Source: VRUE01 sp035693025
GTDB taxonomy: Bacteria > Actinomycetota > Thermoleophilia > Solirubrobacterales > 70-9
Direction of reading: 5' to 3'
Length of the DNA stretch: 64,000 nt
NCBI GenBank assembly: GCA_035693025.1
Contig: DASSHI010000012.1
Coordinates: forward strand, 1 to 64,000
The translations under genes and the position numbers were made by a program. Of this stretch, positions 38,104 to 47,029 are shown one piece after another. The notes under the pieces were generated by a model. That model saw only the letters and a program-made list of their open reading frames with translations. It searched no databases and was not told the DNA's origin. Each line of letters begins with the position of its first letter. Positions within the stretch are counted from its first letter, which is position 1.

Positions 38104-39351
38104 TTGGCTATGAATTCAGTTGAATTCAAGAATCCCTATCGACCGGGGGCTGGACATATGCCTCCCCACCTGGCCGGCCGGGAAGGCGAGTACGCCGAAT
38201 TCGATCGGCTGCTACAGCAGGACGAGATCCTGGAGAACTTGGTGCTGACTGGTTTGCGGGGGGTGGGTAAGACGGTTCTCCTGGAAACCTTCAAGCCGCG
38301 GGCGCTGAAATCCGGATGGTTATGGGCGTCAGCGGACCTGTCTGAGTCTGCCAGCATCAGTGAGGCGGCATTGGCGGAACGGTTGCTGGCGGACCTCGCT
38401 CTCATAGCGTCTTCGGCGACGGTTGAGAATCCGAAAGCGGGAAAGTCAATTGGGTTCTCGGGGTCGGCCGAGCCAGAGAAGATTCCGCTGTCTCACGAGA
38501 TCCTGGTGGAGGTCTACGCCAGGACGCCGGGCCTCGTCGCGGACAAGATCAAGGCGACGCTGGAATTCGCTTGGGAGCATCTGCGCGAATTAGGCGAGCA
38601 CAAGGTTATCTTTGCCTACGACGAGGCCCAAAACCTCTCCGATCACGCCGACAAGGATCAATTCCCGCTCTCGGTGCTGCTGGATGTCTTCCAATCCATC
38701 CAGAAGAAGGGCATTCCGTTCATGTTGGTCCTTGCCGGCCTTCCGACTCTTTTCCCCAGGCTGGTTGATGCCCGGACCTTCTCGGAGCGGATGTTTCGCG
38801 TCATGACGCTCACGAAGCTGAATACCGAGGAGAGCCGTGAAGCGATCCTGAGGCCGATCGAAGTGGCCGACTGCCCGGTCAGGCTGTCCCCTGAGTCGGT
38901 TGAGGTGATCATTCACGAGTCGGCGGGTTACCCGTACTTCATCCAGTTCATCTGTCGCGAGGTCTATGACGTCTTCATCCGTCAGCATGTCGATGAGGAG
39001 CGCAAATCTGTGCCAGTTGACGCGATTCGGCAAAAGCTCGACGCCGATTTCTTTGCGGGGCGGTGGGCGAAGATCACCGACCGGCAAAGAGAACTTCTAT
39101 GGGCAGTGGCTCACCTCGAGCATCCAGATGAAGAATTCACGATTCTCGAACTGACTGAAACGGCCAAGGGGCTATTGCCGAAGGCCTTTTCATCCAGCCA
39201 CGCGAACCAGATGCTCTCGAGCCTGGCGGAGCGGGGGATGATCTATAAGAATCGTTTCGGCAAGTACTCCTTCGCCGTCCCTCTGCTGGGGCGTTTCATT
39301 CTCCGCACCTACGAGCCGGTGGATGCGTCGCTTTCGGCACCCGCCGACTGA
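38104..39351 (+). CDS. AAA ATPase (ORC/Cdc6-like AAA_16 type), probably horizontally acquired
   Basis: A 415-aa ATPase with Walker A LTGLRGVGKTVLLE (about 50), Walker B KVIFAYDEAQNLSDH (about 170), sensor-like FMLVLAGLPTLFP and a C-terminal winged helix (FTILELTETAKGL..SSLAERGMIYKN). Relatives are common beside mobile genes and in defence settings, but no partner gene is seen here. Codon use is clearly lower in GC than in neighbouring genes. TTG 38104 has the best ribosome-site spacing (GAGAGGAG, 5 nt); ATG 38110 is the alternative. Function is unknown. Confidence 0.75.
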   Translation: MAMNSVEFKNPYRPGAGHMPPHLAGREGEYAEFDRLLQQDEILENLVLTGLRGVGKTVLLETFKPRALKSGWLWASADLSESASISEAALAERLLADLALIASSATVENPKAGKSIGFSGSAEPEKIPLSHEILVEVYARTPGLVADKIKATLEFAWEHLRELGEHKVIFAYDEAQNLSDHADKDQFPLSVLLDVFQSIQKKGIPFMLVLAGLPTLFPRLVDARTFSERMFRVMTLTKLNTEESREAILRPIEVADCPVRLSPESVEVIIHESAGYPYFIQFICREVYDVFIRQHVDEERKSVPVDAIRQKLDADFFAGRWAKITDRQRELLWAVAHLEHPDEEFTILELTETAKGLLPKAFSSSHANQMLSSLAERGMIYKNRFGKYSFAVPLLGRFILRTYEPVDASLSAPAD

Positions 39352-39353
39352 GG

Positions 39354-40238
39354 CTAGGCCAGCCGGAACAGGTTGATCGAGCCGATGCGGCGCATCGTGT
39401 ACTGGTCGTAGGGCAGGTCGCCGCGCCAGCGGTTATGGGCCTCGGCGGAGACGAAGTAGGTCTCGGGGTCGCTTTCCATCGCCGCTATCTGCGCCGCCAG
39501 ATCCTCGCCGGAGAGGCCGAGGGCGGCGACGATCGCGTCCAGTTTCTCGCGGTGCTCGTCGGCGCCCCAGCCGGCGAGCACGTGATCGACGGCGTGGATC
39601 GAGCAGCCGCCCCGCTTCTGCACGAGTGCATGGCCGGCTTCGACCACGTGGGCGACGTGCTCCAGCGGCACGTGCTCGAGCACCGAGATCGAGAAGACCG
39701 CGCCGAAGTCGTCGCCGACGTCCTCGTTCGGCGGGAAGAGCTCGCGGACGAAATGGACGTCGGGGTAGGCGGCCTGGAAGCGCTTGAACTCGCGCGGGCC
39801 GTTGCCGCCGCCCATGTAGTCGTCGACCACGGTGACGTCGTAGCCCAACCGGGAGAGCATCCCGGCGACGAGCGGCTCGCCGGCGCCGATCTCGAGGATG
39901 CGCGAGCCGCGCTCGACGTTGCCGAGGATCGCCTTGATCGCCCAGCAGCGCTGCAGGTCCTTCATGTCGAAGCTGGCGCCCGCGAGGCCGGTGAGGTGGT
40001 CGGCGCTGTCCGCGAAGTCGCGCACGGTGCCGTAGGAGATGGCGGGAAGGGAGAAGTCGCCCCCGTAGCGCTCGGCGATCGGCCAGAGGGCGCCGTCGGC
40101 GATCGTCCAGGCCGAGGCGTTGGCGCCGGGGGTCGCCCCCGACGGGGCGTACAGCGCCGCCTTGCCCGCCAGTTTGCGCAGCAGCGGCGAACGCGCCGCG
40201 GCCGCCCGCAGGCGCTGGGCCTGGGCCGCCGCGCTCAC
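39354..40238 (-). CDS. SAM-dependent methyltransferase
   Basis: A 294-aa class I methyltransferase. Motif I is RILEIGAGEPLVAGML (about 122), followed by VTVVDDYMGG, and AVFSISVLEHVPLEHVAHVV matches the motif IV/V region. The N-terminal 90 residues have no clear family. The GTG at 40238 overlaps the stop of the GT4 gene (GTGA). It probably modifies a sugar or the chain end of the polysaccharide. The acceptor is unknown. Confidence 0.78.
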   Translation of the reverse strand: MSAAAQAQRLRAAAARSPLLRKLAGKAALYAPSGATPGANASAWTIADGALWPIAERYGGDFSLPAISYGTVRDFADSADHLTGLAGASFDMKDLQRCWAIKAILGNVERGSRILEIGAGEPLVAGMLSRLGYDVTVVDDYMGGGNGPREFKRFQAAYPDVHFVRELFPPNEDVGDDFGAVFSISVLEHVPLEHVAHVVEAGHALVQKRGGCSIHAVDHVLAGWGADEHREKLDAIVAALGLSGEDLAAQIAAMESDPETYFVSAEAHNRWRGDLPYDQYTMRRIGSINLFRLA

Positions 40239-41419
40239 GCCGAGGAACCCACCGGCCGGCCGGTGGCCGAGCACTTGCGCAGGAAGCCGGCCACGTCTTC
40301 GGCGTTCGCGCGCCAGCTCAAGCGCTCGGCGGCAAAGCGACGCGCGCCCGCGCCGAGGCGCGCACGCAGCTCGCGGTCGGCGAGCAGCTCTTCGATGCGG
40401 ACGACGATCTCCATTGCGTTTCCCTGCTCCAAGAGGAGCGCATCCTCTCCGTGGGTGAGGTCATTGCCGATGTTGCAGTGGGGCAAGATAACCGGCCGTC
40501 CCATCGCCAGGAACTCCGGCAGCTTCGAGGGCAGGCGGTAGCGGTTGAAGTCGTCGGGCGGCCCGGGCTGGACGTAGGCATCGGCCATCGCCAGGTAGGC
40601 GGGGATCTCGCGCCAAGGGGTCGGCCCCAGCTCGATCACGCCGTCGCCGAGGGCGCGGAAGGCGCGCGGGTCCGGGCCGCCGAATTCGGAGTGCCCGAGG
40701 CGGACGAGGCGCACCGGGTGGCCGCGTCGCTGCAGCAGCTTCACCGCCAGGTAGAGGCTCAGCATCTCGTGCTGGTTGGCGTAGTGGATCGTGCCGTGGT
40801 AGACGAGGACGAAGTCCTCGGGGCCGAGGCCGAGCCGCTCGCGCGGGTGCGGCTCGAGGTCGGGCCGGAAGCGCTCGAGGTCGATCCCCGGTCGGGCGAG
40901 CGCATGCGGCCTGCCGGCCAGGTTGAACTCGTTCAGCGCCTCGGTGATCACCGTGATCCCGGCGGCGCCGTCGAGGAACTCGCGATGGTGGGTGGGATGG
41001 ATCAGGTCGGGTGGGGCGAGGCTGTCCTGCTGGCGCAGCGGCAGCCGCTGCAGTTCGGCCAGCGAGCGGCCCGTCGCCGATTCGATCAAGAGCTCCTCGT
41101 TGTCCTCGAGGTGGATCACGTAGGGGACGCCGAGCGCTCGCACCGCCTCCATCGTCATTCGCCGCACCGGCTCGCGCGGGGTCCAGCCGATCACGATCGT
41201 CTCCTTGGAGTCGCGCCGCATCTCCACCAGCTTGCGGCCGAGGTCGTCGTGGGAGATGCACTCGAAGCGCGGCTCCCCGACCGCCTTGGCGCGGGCCGGA
41301 TCGCCGCGGCCGGCGACCGTCACCTCCCAGCCGAGGTCGGTCAGCTCGTTGCCGAAGTGGTAGGCCTGGATCCCGCTGTTGACGTCGAACGGGCCGAAAT
41401 AGACGTAGAGCGCTCTCAT
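40235..41419 (-). CDS. GT4-family glycosyltransferase
   Basis: A 394-aa GT-B enzyme. The N-terminal acceptor domain opens with VYFGPFDVNSGIQAYHFGNEL. The C-terminal donor domain has LVYHGTIHYANQHEM, VQPGPPDDFNRYRLPSKLPEFLAMGRPVI (split; the E of LPEFLAMGRPVI is the nucleotide-sugar contact) and the usual final helix SWRANAEDVAGFL. It adds a sugar to the growing glycan at the inner membrane face. It overlaps the genes on both sides by 4 bp. Confidence 0.85.
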   Translation of the reverse strand: MRALYVYFGPFDVNSGIQAYHFGNELTDLGWEVTVAGRGDPARAKAVGEPRFECISHDDLGRKLVEMRRDSKETIVIGWTPREPVRRMTMEAVRALGVPYVIHLEDNEELLIESATGRSLAELQRLPLRQQDSLAPPDLIHPTHHREFLDGAAGITVITEALNEFNLAGRPHALARPGIDLERFRPDLEPHPRERLGLGPEDFVLVYHGTIHYANQHEMLSLYLAVKLLQRRGHPVRLVRLGHSEFGGPDPRAFRALGDGVIELGPTPWREIPAYLAMADAYVQPGPPDDFNRYRLPSKLPEFLAMGRPVILPHCNIGNDLTHGEDALLLEQGNAMEIVVRIEELLADRELRARLGAGARRFAAERLSWRANAEDVAGFLRKCSATGRPVGSSA

Positions 41420-43188
41420 CTGCGGCCCAGGGGCGCCGTCGCCCGGTAGACCCGTTCGCGCCAGCTCACCGGCACGTAGTCGGCGAGCTGCTGGGCAAAG
41501 CCGGGGTTGAAATAGGGATCGCCCCGCATCAGCTCGTCATACCAGCAATCGACGAAGAGGGCGCGGTCCACGGCGTCGGTCGCGGCGCGCCGTCCGGCAG
41601 GAGTGCGGTGGTTGACGAGCCGCGGCCGCGGCGCGTAGACCGATTTGAGGCCGCGCCTGGCGAGGCGCTGGCAGAGGTCGTGGTCCTCGTGCTGGCAGCC
41701 GTAGAACTCGTTGAAGCCCCCCTCGGCCTCGAAGTCCGTCCTGCGCACGAGTAGGCACTCCGCTCCCAGCGCCGAGACCTCGCGGGCGCAGGGGAGGGAG
41801 CCGTAGTAGCCGTCCCCGTCGGCTGGGAAGCCGCTCAGCATCGGGCTGGCCGGGTCGCGCAGGCCGATCGCCACGCCGGCCTGGTCGACGAGGCCGTCGG
41901 GGCGGGCGAGCAGCGGCCCGACCGCGCCGATGCCCGGCAGCGCCGCATGAAGCACGAGTCGCTCGATCCAATCGGGCTCGATGACCTCGACGTCTTCGTC
42001 GAGGAAGAGCAGGTACTCCCCGCCTGCCGCGGCGGTGCCGAGGTTGTTGGCATGGCCGCGGCGGAAGGCGCCGGGCGCGCCCGGCAGCCAGGTCGCGCCG
42101 TCGGGAAGCCAGGCCGGCTCCTCCTCGCCGCGAGTGACCACGATGACCTCGAAGTCCGGGTAGGAGGTGAGCGCGAAGAGCGAGTCGAGCAGCCTGCGCA
42201 GGCCGCCCTCGCCGCCGCCTGCCGCGACCACGACGCTGACCATGGCGCTCGCCGGGCCGTTGCTCGGCGCGAGGATCGCGCGGTGGGGGATCGTCGGGTG
42301 CGGGACTGCCCTGGCGTCGACGCCGCGCCTGCGCAGGTGCTCGCTCACCGCGCGCGCCTGCAGCTCGGCGACGTCGTCCTTCTGGTCGGTGCCGGCGGCG
42401 ATGCTGCCTGGGATCGCCCGCCAGTGGTAGAGGGTCTGGGGGATGTGATGGATGCGCTCGGTGCGCTCGCTGACCCGCAGGAAGAACTCGAAGTCCTGAA
42501 TCGTGTCGAAGGAGGAGTCGAAGCCGCCGGCCGCCTCGGCGAGCGAGCGGCGCACGACCAGCAGGTGGCCGATGTACATCGCGCCGAGCAGGTAGACGGG
42601 CGACCAATCGGGCTTGAGGAAGGGATCGGCGCGGACGCCGTGCGCGGTCAGCTTGTCGGAGTCCGAGTAGACGACGTCGAGCTCGGGGTCGGCGCTCAGC
42701 GCTTGGGCGACGCGCAGCAGGGCGTCGGAGGTGAGCGTGTCGTCGTGGTCGAGGAAGCCGACGAACTCGCCCTCGCACATCGCCAGCGCCGCGTTGGTCG
42801 CCGCCGCGATGCCGCGGTTCTCGGCGGCGGGGGCGAACTTGATCCGCGCGTCGGCGTCGGCATAGCGCTGGATCGCCGCGTTCAGCTCCGGCCGGCCGGA
42901 TCCGTCGTCGACGATGCACAGCTCCCAGGCCGGGTAGTGCTGGGCGCGCACCGAGTCGATCGCCTGACGCAGGTAACGCAGGTCGGACTTGTAGGTCGGC
43001 ATCGCCAGCGAGATGACGGGACGGGAGGGGAGCGCCTCGACTTCCTGCAGGGCGGCTTCGCGCCGGGCGCGCGGCCGCTTGAGGTGGACCGTCTGGCGCC
43101 CGCGGCGGGCGAGATCGCGCAGCCTGCGCAGGAGGGCGAACAGGCGTGGCGGCAGCAGCGATTTGAGCGAGCGGGCGTCTCTCGGCAT
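41416..43188 (-). CDS. Two-domain GT2 glycosyltransferase
   Basis: A 590-aa protein with two GT-A modules. The first (about 55-280) has PVISLAMPTYKSDLRYLRQAI, CIVDDGSG, GFLDHDDTL and DFEFFLR. The second (about 310-540) has VSVVVAAGGGEGGL, YLLFLDEDVEVIEPDW and EDHDLCQRLARRG. Such fusions are found in rhamnan and O-antigen synthesis, with each domain adding one sugar. A basic N-terminal tail may associate with the membrane. It is followed by the coupled GT4 and methyltransferase genes. Confidence 0.85.
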   Translation of the reverse strand: MPRDARSLKSLLPPRLFALLRRLRDLARRGRQTVHLKRPRARREAALQEVEALPSRPVISLAMPTYKSDLRYLRQAIDSVRAQHYPAWELCIVDDGSGRPELNAAIQRYADADARIKFAPAAENRGIAAATNAALAMCEGEFVGFLDHDDTLTSDALLRVAQALSADPELDVVYSDSDKLTAHGVRADPFLKPDWSPVYLLGAMYIGHLLVVRRSLAEAAGGFDSSFDTIQDFEFFLRVSERTERIHHIPQTLYHWRAIPGSIAAGTDQKDDVAELQARAVSEHLRRRGVDARAVPHPTIPHRAILAPSNGPASAMVSVVVAAGGGEGGLRRLLDSLFALTSYPDFEVIVVTRGEEEPAWLPDGATWLPGAPGAFRRGHANNLGTAAAGGEYLLFLDEDVEVIEPDWIERLVLHAALPGIGAVGPLLARPDGLVDQAGVAIGLRDPASPMLSGFPADGDGYYGSLPCAREVSALGAECLLVRRTDFEAEGGFNEFYGCQHEDHDLCQRLARRGLKSVYAPRPRLVNHRTPAGRRAATDAVDRALFVDCWYDELMRGDPYFNPGFAQQLADYVPVSWRERVYRATAPLGRR

Positions 43189-43193
43189 CTCGC

Positions 43194-43430
43194 TCAGCCC
43201 CGCAGCTTGGCCAGCAGCGTCCTCGTCGCCCGCACCGGCCTGGTCAGGCGCCAGCTGAGCGACGTCTCATAGGTCTGCGCGACTTCGATCATCTCCTGTT
43301 CGAGCTCGCCGATGCGGAAGGCGCGGCGGCTGAGCTCGCGGTGGAACTCCTCGCGCTGGGCGTCGAGCTCGGCCCGGTGCCTCGTCTCGGCCTCGCTCGG
43401 TCCATCGTTGGTCTGCGCCCCGACGCTCAT
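43194..43430 (-). CDS. Small coiled-coil protein with SLSWRLTRP motif
   Basis: A 78-aa protein. Residues 15-50 are charged and heptad-like (AELDAQREEFHRELSRRAF). It ends with TYETSLSWRLTRPVRATRTLLAKL. The same motif, SSLSWKITAPLRAAM, closes the methyltransferase at 61661, and similar tails occur on many GT2/GT4 and methyltransferase proteins of polysaccharide clusters. Here the tail stands alone. It is probably an adaptor or membrane-associating subunit for the enzymes encoded next to it. It is 5 bp upstream of the GT2 gene in the same operon. Confidence 0.7.
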   Translation of the reverse strand: MSVGAQTNDGPSEAETRHRAELDAQREEFHRELSRRAFRIGELEQEMIEVAQTYETSLSWRLTRPVRATRTLLAKLRG

Positions 43431-43454
43431 CAGCGGCCTATCGTAGAGCCACGG

Positions 43455-43460
43455 TAGGGT
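43455..43460 (+). promoter_or_regulatory. Putative -10 (TAGGGT) of the rfbADBC operon
   Basis: TAGGGT ends 11 nt before the rfbA ATG at 43472, predicting a very short leader. Confidence 0.35.
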
Positions 43461-43471
43461 TGCGGCCTGCG

Positions 43472-44548
43472 ATGGAGCCTCTGAAGGGACTGATCCTCTC
43501 CGGTGGCGCCGGCACTCGCCTGCGTCCGATCACGCACACCTCGGCGAAGCAGCTCGTGCCGGTGGCGAACAAGCCCGTGCTCTTCTACGGGATCGAGGCA
43601 TTGGTCGAGGCGGGGGTGGAGGAGATCGGGATCATCATCGCGCCAGAGACCGGCGAGGAGATCCGCGCCGCGGTCGGCGACGGCTCGCAGTTCGGCGCCG
43701 CGATCACCTACATCGTCCAGGACGAGCCCGCGGGCCTGGCCCACGCTGTGCTCACCGCGGAGGAGTTCATCGGCGGCTCGCCCTTCGTCATGTACCTCGG
43801 CGACAACCTGCTCGCCGACGGGCTGCGCGGTCTCGTCGCGACCTTCCGCGAGTCCGAGCCCGATGCGCTGATCCTGCTCACCCCGGTCGAGGAGCCCGAG
43901 CACTACGGCGTCGCCGAGCTCGACGGCGAGCGCGTCGTCCGCCTGGTCGAGAAGCCGAAGGACCCGCCCTCCAACCTCGCCCTGGTCGGCGTCTATCTCT
44001 TCCAGCCGGCGATCTTCGCGGCGGCTCGCGCGCTCGAGCCTTCCTGGCGCGGCGAGCTGGAGATCACCGAGGCGATCCAGAGCCTGATCGAGGACGGCCA
44101 CAAGGTGCAGTCGGAGGTGGTCGGCGGCTGGTGGAAGGACACCGGCCAGCTCGCCGACATGCTCGAGGCCAACCGGCTGGTGCTGGAGGAGCTCGAGAGG
44201 CGGATCGACGGCGAGGTCGGCGAGGACTGCAAGATCGAGGGACGGGTCGTGGTCGAGGCGGGGGCGAAGCTGAGCGGCTCGACCGTGCGCGGACCGGCCG
44301 TGATCGGTGCGGGGGCACGCATCGAGGGCGCCTACGTCGGCCCCTACACCTCGATCGGCGAGGGCGTGCGCATCTGCCGCTCCGAAATCGAGCATTCGAT
44401 CGTCCTCGCCGGCTCGGTCGTCGAGGACCTCGGCACCCGCATGGAGGCCAGCCTGCTCGGCCGCGAAGTGAAGCTGACCCGCAGCGAGGGCATGCCCAAG
44501 ACCCTGCGCATGCTGGTCGGCGACAAGTGCGAGATCAAGATCGTTTGA
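43472..44548 (+). CDS. rfbA: Glucose-1-phosphate thymidylyltransferase, long form
   Basis: A 358-aa nucleotidyltransferase that makes dTDP-glucose from glucose-1-phosphate and dTTP. It has GLILSGGAGTRLRPITHTSAKQLVPVANKPV, MYLGDNLLADG and WWKDTGQLADMLEANR. It is about 65 residues longer than classical RmlA. The extra C-terminus is a left-handed beta-helix of hexapeptides (IEGRVVVEAGAKLSGSTVRG and onward), as in the long actinobacterial and archaeal forms. It is the first gene of the dTDP-L-rhamnose operon, in the order A-D-B-C. Confidence 0.92.
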   Translation: MEPLKGLILSGGAGTRLRPITHTSAKQLVPVANKPVLFYGIEALVEAGVEEIGIIIAPETGEEIRAAVGDGSQFGAAITYIVQDEPAGLAHAVLTAEEFIGGSPFVMYLGDNLLADGLRGLVATFRESEPDALILLTPVEEPEHYGVAELDGERVVRLVEKPKDPPSNLALVGVYLFQPAIFAAARALEPSWRGELEITEAIQSLIEDGHKVQSEVVGGWWKDTGQLADMLEANRLVLEELERRIDGEVGEDCKIEGRVVVEAGAKLSGSTVRGPAVIGAGARIEGAYVGPYTSIGEGVRICRSEIEHSIVLAGSVVEDLGTRMEASLLGREVKLTRSEGMPKTLRMLVGDKCEIKIV

Positions 44549-44561
44549 TGGGTGGCCGGCG

Positions 44562-45416
44562 GTGAAGCTGCTCGTCACCGGGGCCGCCGGGATGCTCGGG
44601 CGCGACGTGATGCTCGCCGCCGATAACGCGGGCCATCAGGTCGTCGGCTTCGGCCACAACGAGCTCGACGTCGCCGACGCGGCCGCTGCGAGCGCCAAGA
44701 TCGAGGGCGAGCGGCCGGACGTGGTGATCAACTGCGCCGCCTGGACCGACGTCGACGGGGCCGAGGAGCACGAGGAAGAGGCGACGCGGATCAACGGCGC
44801 AGGCGCGGGCCATGTGGCCGCCGCGGCCGCCTCGGTCGGCGCTTCCGTGGTCTACGTCGGCAGCGACTACGTCTTCGACGGCAGCAAGGGCGCGCCCTAC
44901 GTCGAGACCGACCAGACCGCGCCGCTCTCGGCCTACGGGCGCAGCAAGCTGGCCGGAGAGGAGGCGACGCGGGCCGAGAACAAGCGCCACTTCGTCGTTC
45001 GCTCCGCCTGGCTGTTCGGCGTCGGCGGCCCGAACTTCGTCGAGACGATGCTGCGCCTCGCCGCCGGCGCCGGCGAGGTCCTGGTCGTCCGCGACCAGGT
45101 CGGCTCGCCCACCTACACCTGGCACCTCGCCTATGGCATCGTCCGCCTGATCGAGGGCGTCGAGTACGGCATCCACCACATGGCCGCCGCCGGGGCTTGC
45201 TCCTGGTATGAGTTCGCGCGTGAGATCTTCGAGCAGGCGAATGTGGAGTGCAAAGTGATGTCGGCGACGACCGAGATGTTGGGCCGCCCGGCGCCCCGCC
45301 CCGCCTATTCGGCGCTCGTCAGCCAGCGCGAGCACGCGATCGAGCTGCCCCCCTGGCAGGACGGCCTTGCCGCCTACCTGTCCCAGCGCCGCGCCGAGAG
45401 CGAGGCCGCCGCATGA
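44562..45416 (+). CDS. rfbD: dTDP-4-dehydrorhamnose reductase
   Basis: A 284-aa SDR that performs the last step to dTDP-L-rhamnose with NAD(P)H. It has LLVTGAAGMLGRDV, NCAAWTDVDGAEEHE, VYVGSDYVFDGSKGAPY, the catalytic YxxxK in SAYGRSKLAGEE, and RSAWLFGVGGPNFVETML. All are typical. It starts at GTG 44562, 13 bp after rfbA, and overlaps rfbB by 4 bp. Confidence 0.93.
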   Translation: MKLLVTGAAGMLGRDVMLAADNAGHQVVGFGHNELDVADAAAASAKIEGERPDVVINCAAWTDVDGAEEHEEEATRINGAGAGHVAAAAASVGASVVYVGSDYVFDGSKGAPYVETDQTAPLSAYGRSKLAGEEATRAENKRHFVVRSAWLFGVGGPNFVETMLRLAAGAGEVLVVRDQVGSPTYTWHLAYGIVRLIEGVEYGIHHMAAAGACSWYEFAREIFEQANVECKVMSATTEMLGRPAPRPAYSALVSQREHAIELPPWQDGLAAYLSQRRAESEAAA

Positions 45417-46396
45417 GGATCCTCGTCACCGGCGCCGCCGGCTTCATCGGCTCGACCTACGTGCGCCTCGTCGGCGACGAGCACGAGGTGCGGGTGCTCG
45501 ACAAGCTCACCTATGCGGGGCGGCGTGAGAACCTGCCCGAGGGCACCGAGCTCCTCGTCGGTGGGATCGAGGACCCGGCGATCGTGCGCGAGGCGATGGC
45601 GGGCTGCGACGCGGTCGTCAACTTCGCCGCCGAGTCGCACGTCGACCGTTCGATCGACGACCAGGACGCCTTCGCCCGCACCCATGTGATCGGCACCGGC
45701 ACCCTGCTCGACGCGGCCCGCGAGCTGGGTATCGAGCGCTACCTGCAGGTCTCCACCGACGAGGTCTACGGCTCGATCGACTCCGGCTCCTTCACCGAGA
45801 CCTCGCCGCTGGATCCCTCCTCGCCCTACTCGGCGACCAAGGCGGCCGGCGACCTGCTCGTCTCCGCCCACTTCCACACCTACGGCATCGCCGCCTCGAT
45901 CGTGCGCGGCTCCAACAACTACGGCCCCCGCCAGTACCCGGAGAAGCTGATTCCCCTGATGGTGCTGAATGCGATCCACGGCGATTCGCTGCCGGTATAC
46001 GGGGACGGCAGGCAGGTGCGCAACTGGCTCTACGTCGAGGACTTCTGCCGCGGCATCCACACGGTGCTGCTGAAGGGCCGCCCCGGCGAGGCCTACAACG
46101 TCGGCGGCCCCGACGAGTGCGAGAACATCGAGGTGGTCAAGCGGGTGATCGAGCTGAGCGGCGCCGAGGAGTCGCAGATCGAGTACGTCACCGACCGCCC
46201 CGGCCACGACCGCCGCTACTCGCTCTCCTCGGAGAAGCTGAAGGCCGAGCTCGGCTGGGAGGCGCAGGTCCACTTCGCCGAGGGCCTCGAGCGGACCGTG
46301 CGGTGGTACCGCGAGAACGAGGAGTGGTGGGGTCCGATCCGCTCCGGCGAGTACCGCGAGTACTACGAAAAGCAGTACGGCAAAGCGCTCGGCTGA
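45413..46396 (+). CDS. rfbB: dTDP-glucose 4,6-dehydratase
   Basis: A 327-aa extended SDR making dTDP-4-keto-6-deoxyglucose. Diagnostic blocks are ILVTGAAGFIGSTYV, NFAAESHVDRSIDD, VSTDEVYGSI (Asp-Glu catalytic pair), SPYSATKAAGDLL (YxxxK), RGSNNYGPRQYPEKLIP and DRPGHDRRYSL. Length and motifs are canonical. It is coupled to both rfbD and rfbC by overlapping start/stop codons. Confidence 0.94.
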   Translation: MRILVTGAAGFIGSTYVRLVGDEHEVRVLDKLTYAGRRENLPEGTELLVGGIEDPAIVREAMAGCDAVVNFAAESHVDRSIDDQDAFARTHVIGTGTLLDAARELGIERYLQVSTDEVYGSIDSGSFTETSPLDPSSPYSATKAAGDLLVSAHFHTYGIAASIVRGSNNYGPRQYPEKLIPLMVLNAIHGDSLPVYGDGRQVRNWLYVEDFCRGIHTVLLKGRPGEAYNVGGPDECENIEVVKRVIELSGAEESQIEYVTDRPGHDRRYSLSSEKLKAELGWEAQVHFAEGLERTVRWYRENEEWWGPIRSGEYREYYEKQYGKALG

Positions 46397-46944
46397 TGCC
46401 ACGCCGTTTGGAGACGAAGCTCGACGGCGTCGTCCTGCTCGAGCCAGAGGTGCATGGCGACGCGCGGGGCTTCATGGTCGAGACCTACCGCCGCGACAGT
46501 TGGGCCGAGCACGGGGTGGAGGTCGAGTTCGTCCAGCACAACCACTCGCGCTCCTCGCGGGGAACGCTGCGCGGCATCCACTTCCAGACCGAGCCGGGCC
46601 AGGCGAAGCTGGTCCGCTGCTCCCGCGGGAAGATCTTCGACGTTGCCGTCGACCTGCGCACCGGCTCGGCCACATACGGCCAGTGGGAGGGCCACGAGCT
46701 CGACGACGAGGCTCACCGCCAGCTCTTCATACCGGCCGGCTTCGGCCACGGCTTCGCCGTGCTCAGCGACGTCGCCGACGTCGCCTACCTGCTCTCGAGT
46801 CCCTACGACCCGGCGACCGAGGCGGGAATCGCCTGGGACGACCCGGATGTGGGGGTCGAGTGGCCCGTCGAGGACCCCCTCCTCAGCGAGCGCGACAAGA
46901 GCGCCCCGAGCCTCTTTGAGGTAGCCGAGTCCCTGCCGTTCTGA
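46396..46944 (+). CDS. rfbC: dTDP-4-dehydrorhamnose 3,5-epimerase
   Basis: A 182-aa cupin enzyme. It has HGDARGFMVETYRRD, NHSRSSRGTLRGIHFQ (catalytic His), KLVRCSRGKIFDVAVDLR and IPAGFGHGFAVLSDVADVAYLLSS (split), all hallmarks of RmlC. Its ATG shares an A with the rfbB stop. It completes the four-gene dTDP-L-rhamnose set. The tRNA-like fragment begins 4 bp after its stop. Confidence 0.93.
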   Translation: MPRRLETKLDGVVLLEPEVHGDARGFMVETYRRDSWAEHGVEVEFVQHNHSRSSRGTLRGIHFQTEPGQAKLVRCSRGKIFDVAVDLRTGSATYGQWEGHELDDEAHRQLFIPAGFGHGFAVLSDVADVAYLLSSPYDPATEAGIAWDDPDVGVEWPVEDPLLSERDKSAPSLFEVAESLPF

Positions 46945-46948
46945 GATG

Positions 46949-46975
46949 GTCCGGTTCGAGTCCGGTGTCCTCCGA
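46949..46975 (+). other. tRNA 3'-end-like fragment (possible integration-site remnant)
   Basis: CCGGTTCGAGTCCGG looks like a T arm with a 4-bp stem and TTCGAGT loop. It is followed by GTCCTCC plus G, which resembles the acceptor 3' strand and discriminator of tRNA-Ser. No D or anticodon arm precedes it, as rfbC coding sequence is there. Such 3' fragments are typical leftovers of tRNA-targeted integration. Confidence 0.45.
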
Positions 46976-46995
46976 AATGGGAAACGTTTATCACC

Positions 46996-47028
46996 TCGTC
47001 GTCATTTTTCGGCGTAAAATGACGACGA
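46996..47028. promoter_or_regulatory. 13-bp inverted repeat overlapping the -10 of the DUF4143 ATPase gene
   Basis: Arms TCGTCGTCATTTT and AAAATGACGACGA are perfectly complementary, with a 7-nt loop. TAAAAT (47015-47020) spans the loop/arm junction and ends 9 nt before the ATG at 47030, so it is a plausible -10 of a leaderless message. The repeat could be an operator for autorepression. Confidence 0.6.
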
Positions 47029-47029
47029 C

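Noticed and set aside
46949..46975. A complete tRNA gene after rfbC
   Set aside because: Only the T arm and acceptor 3' strand are present; upstream bases are rfbC codons and no D or anticodon arm can be drawn.
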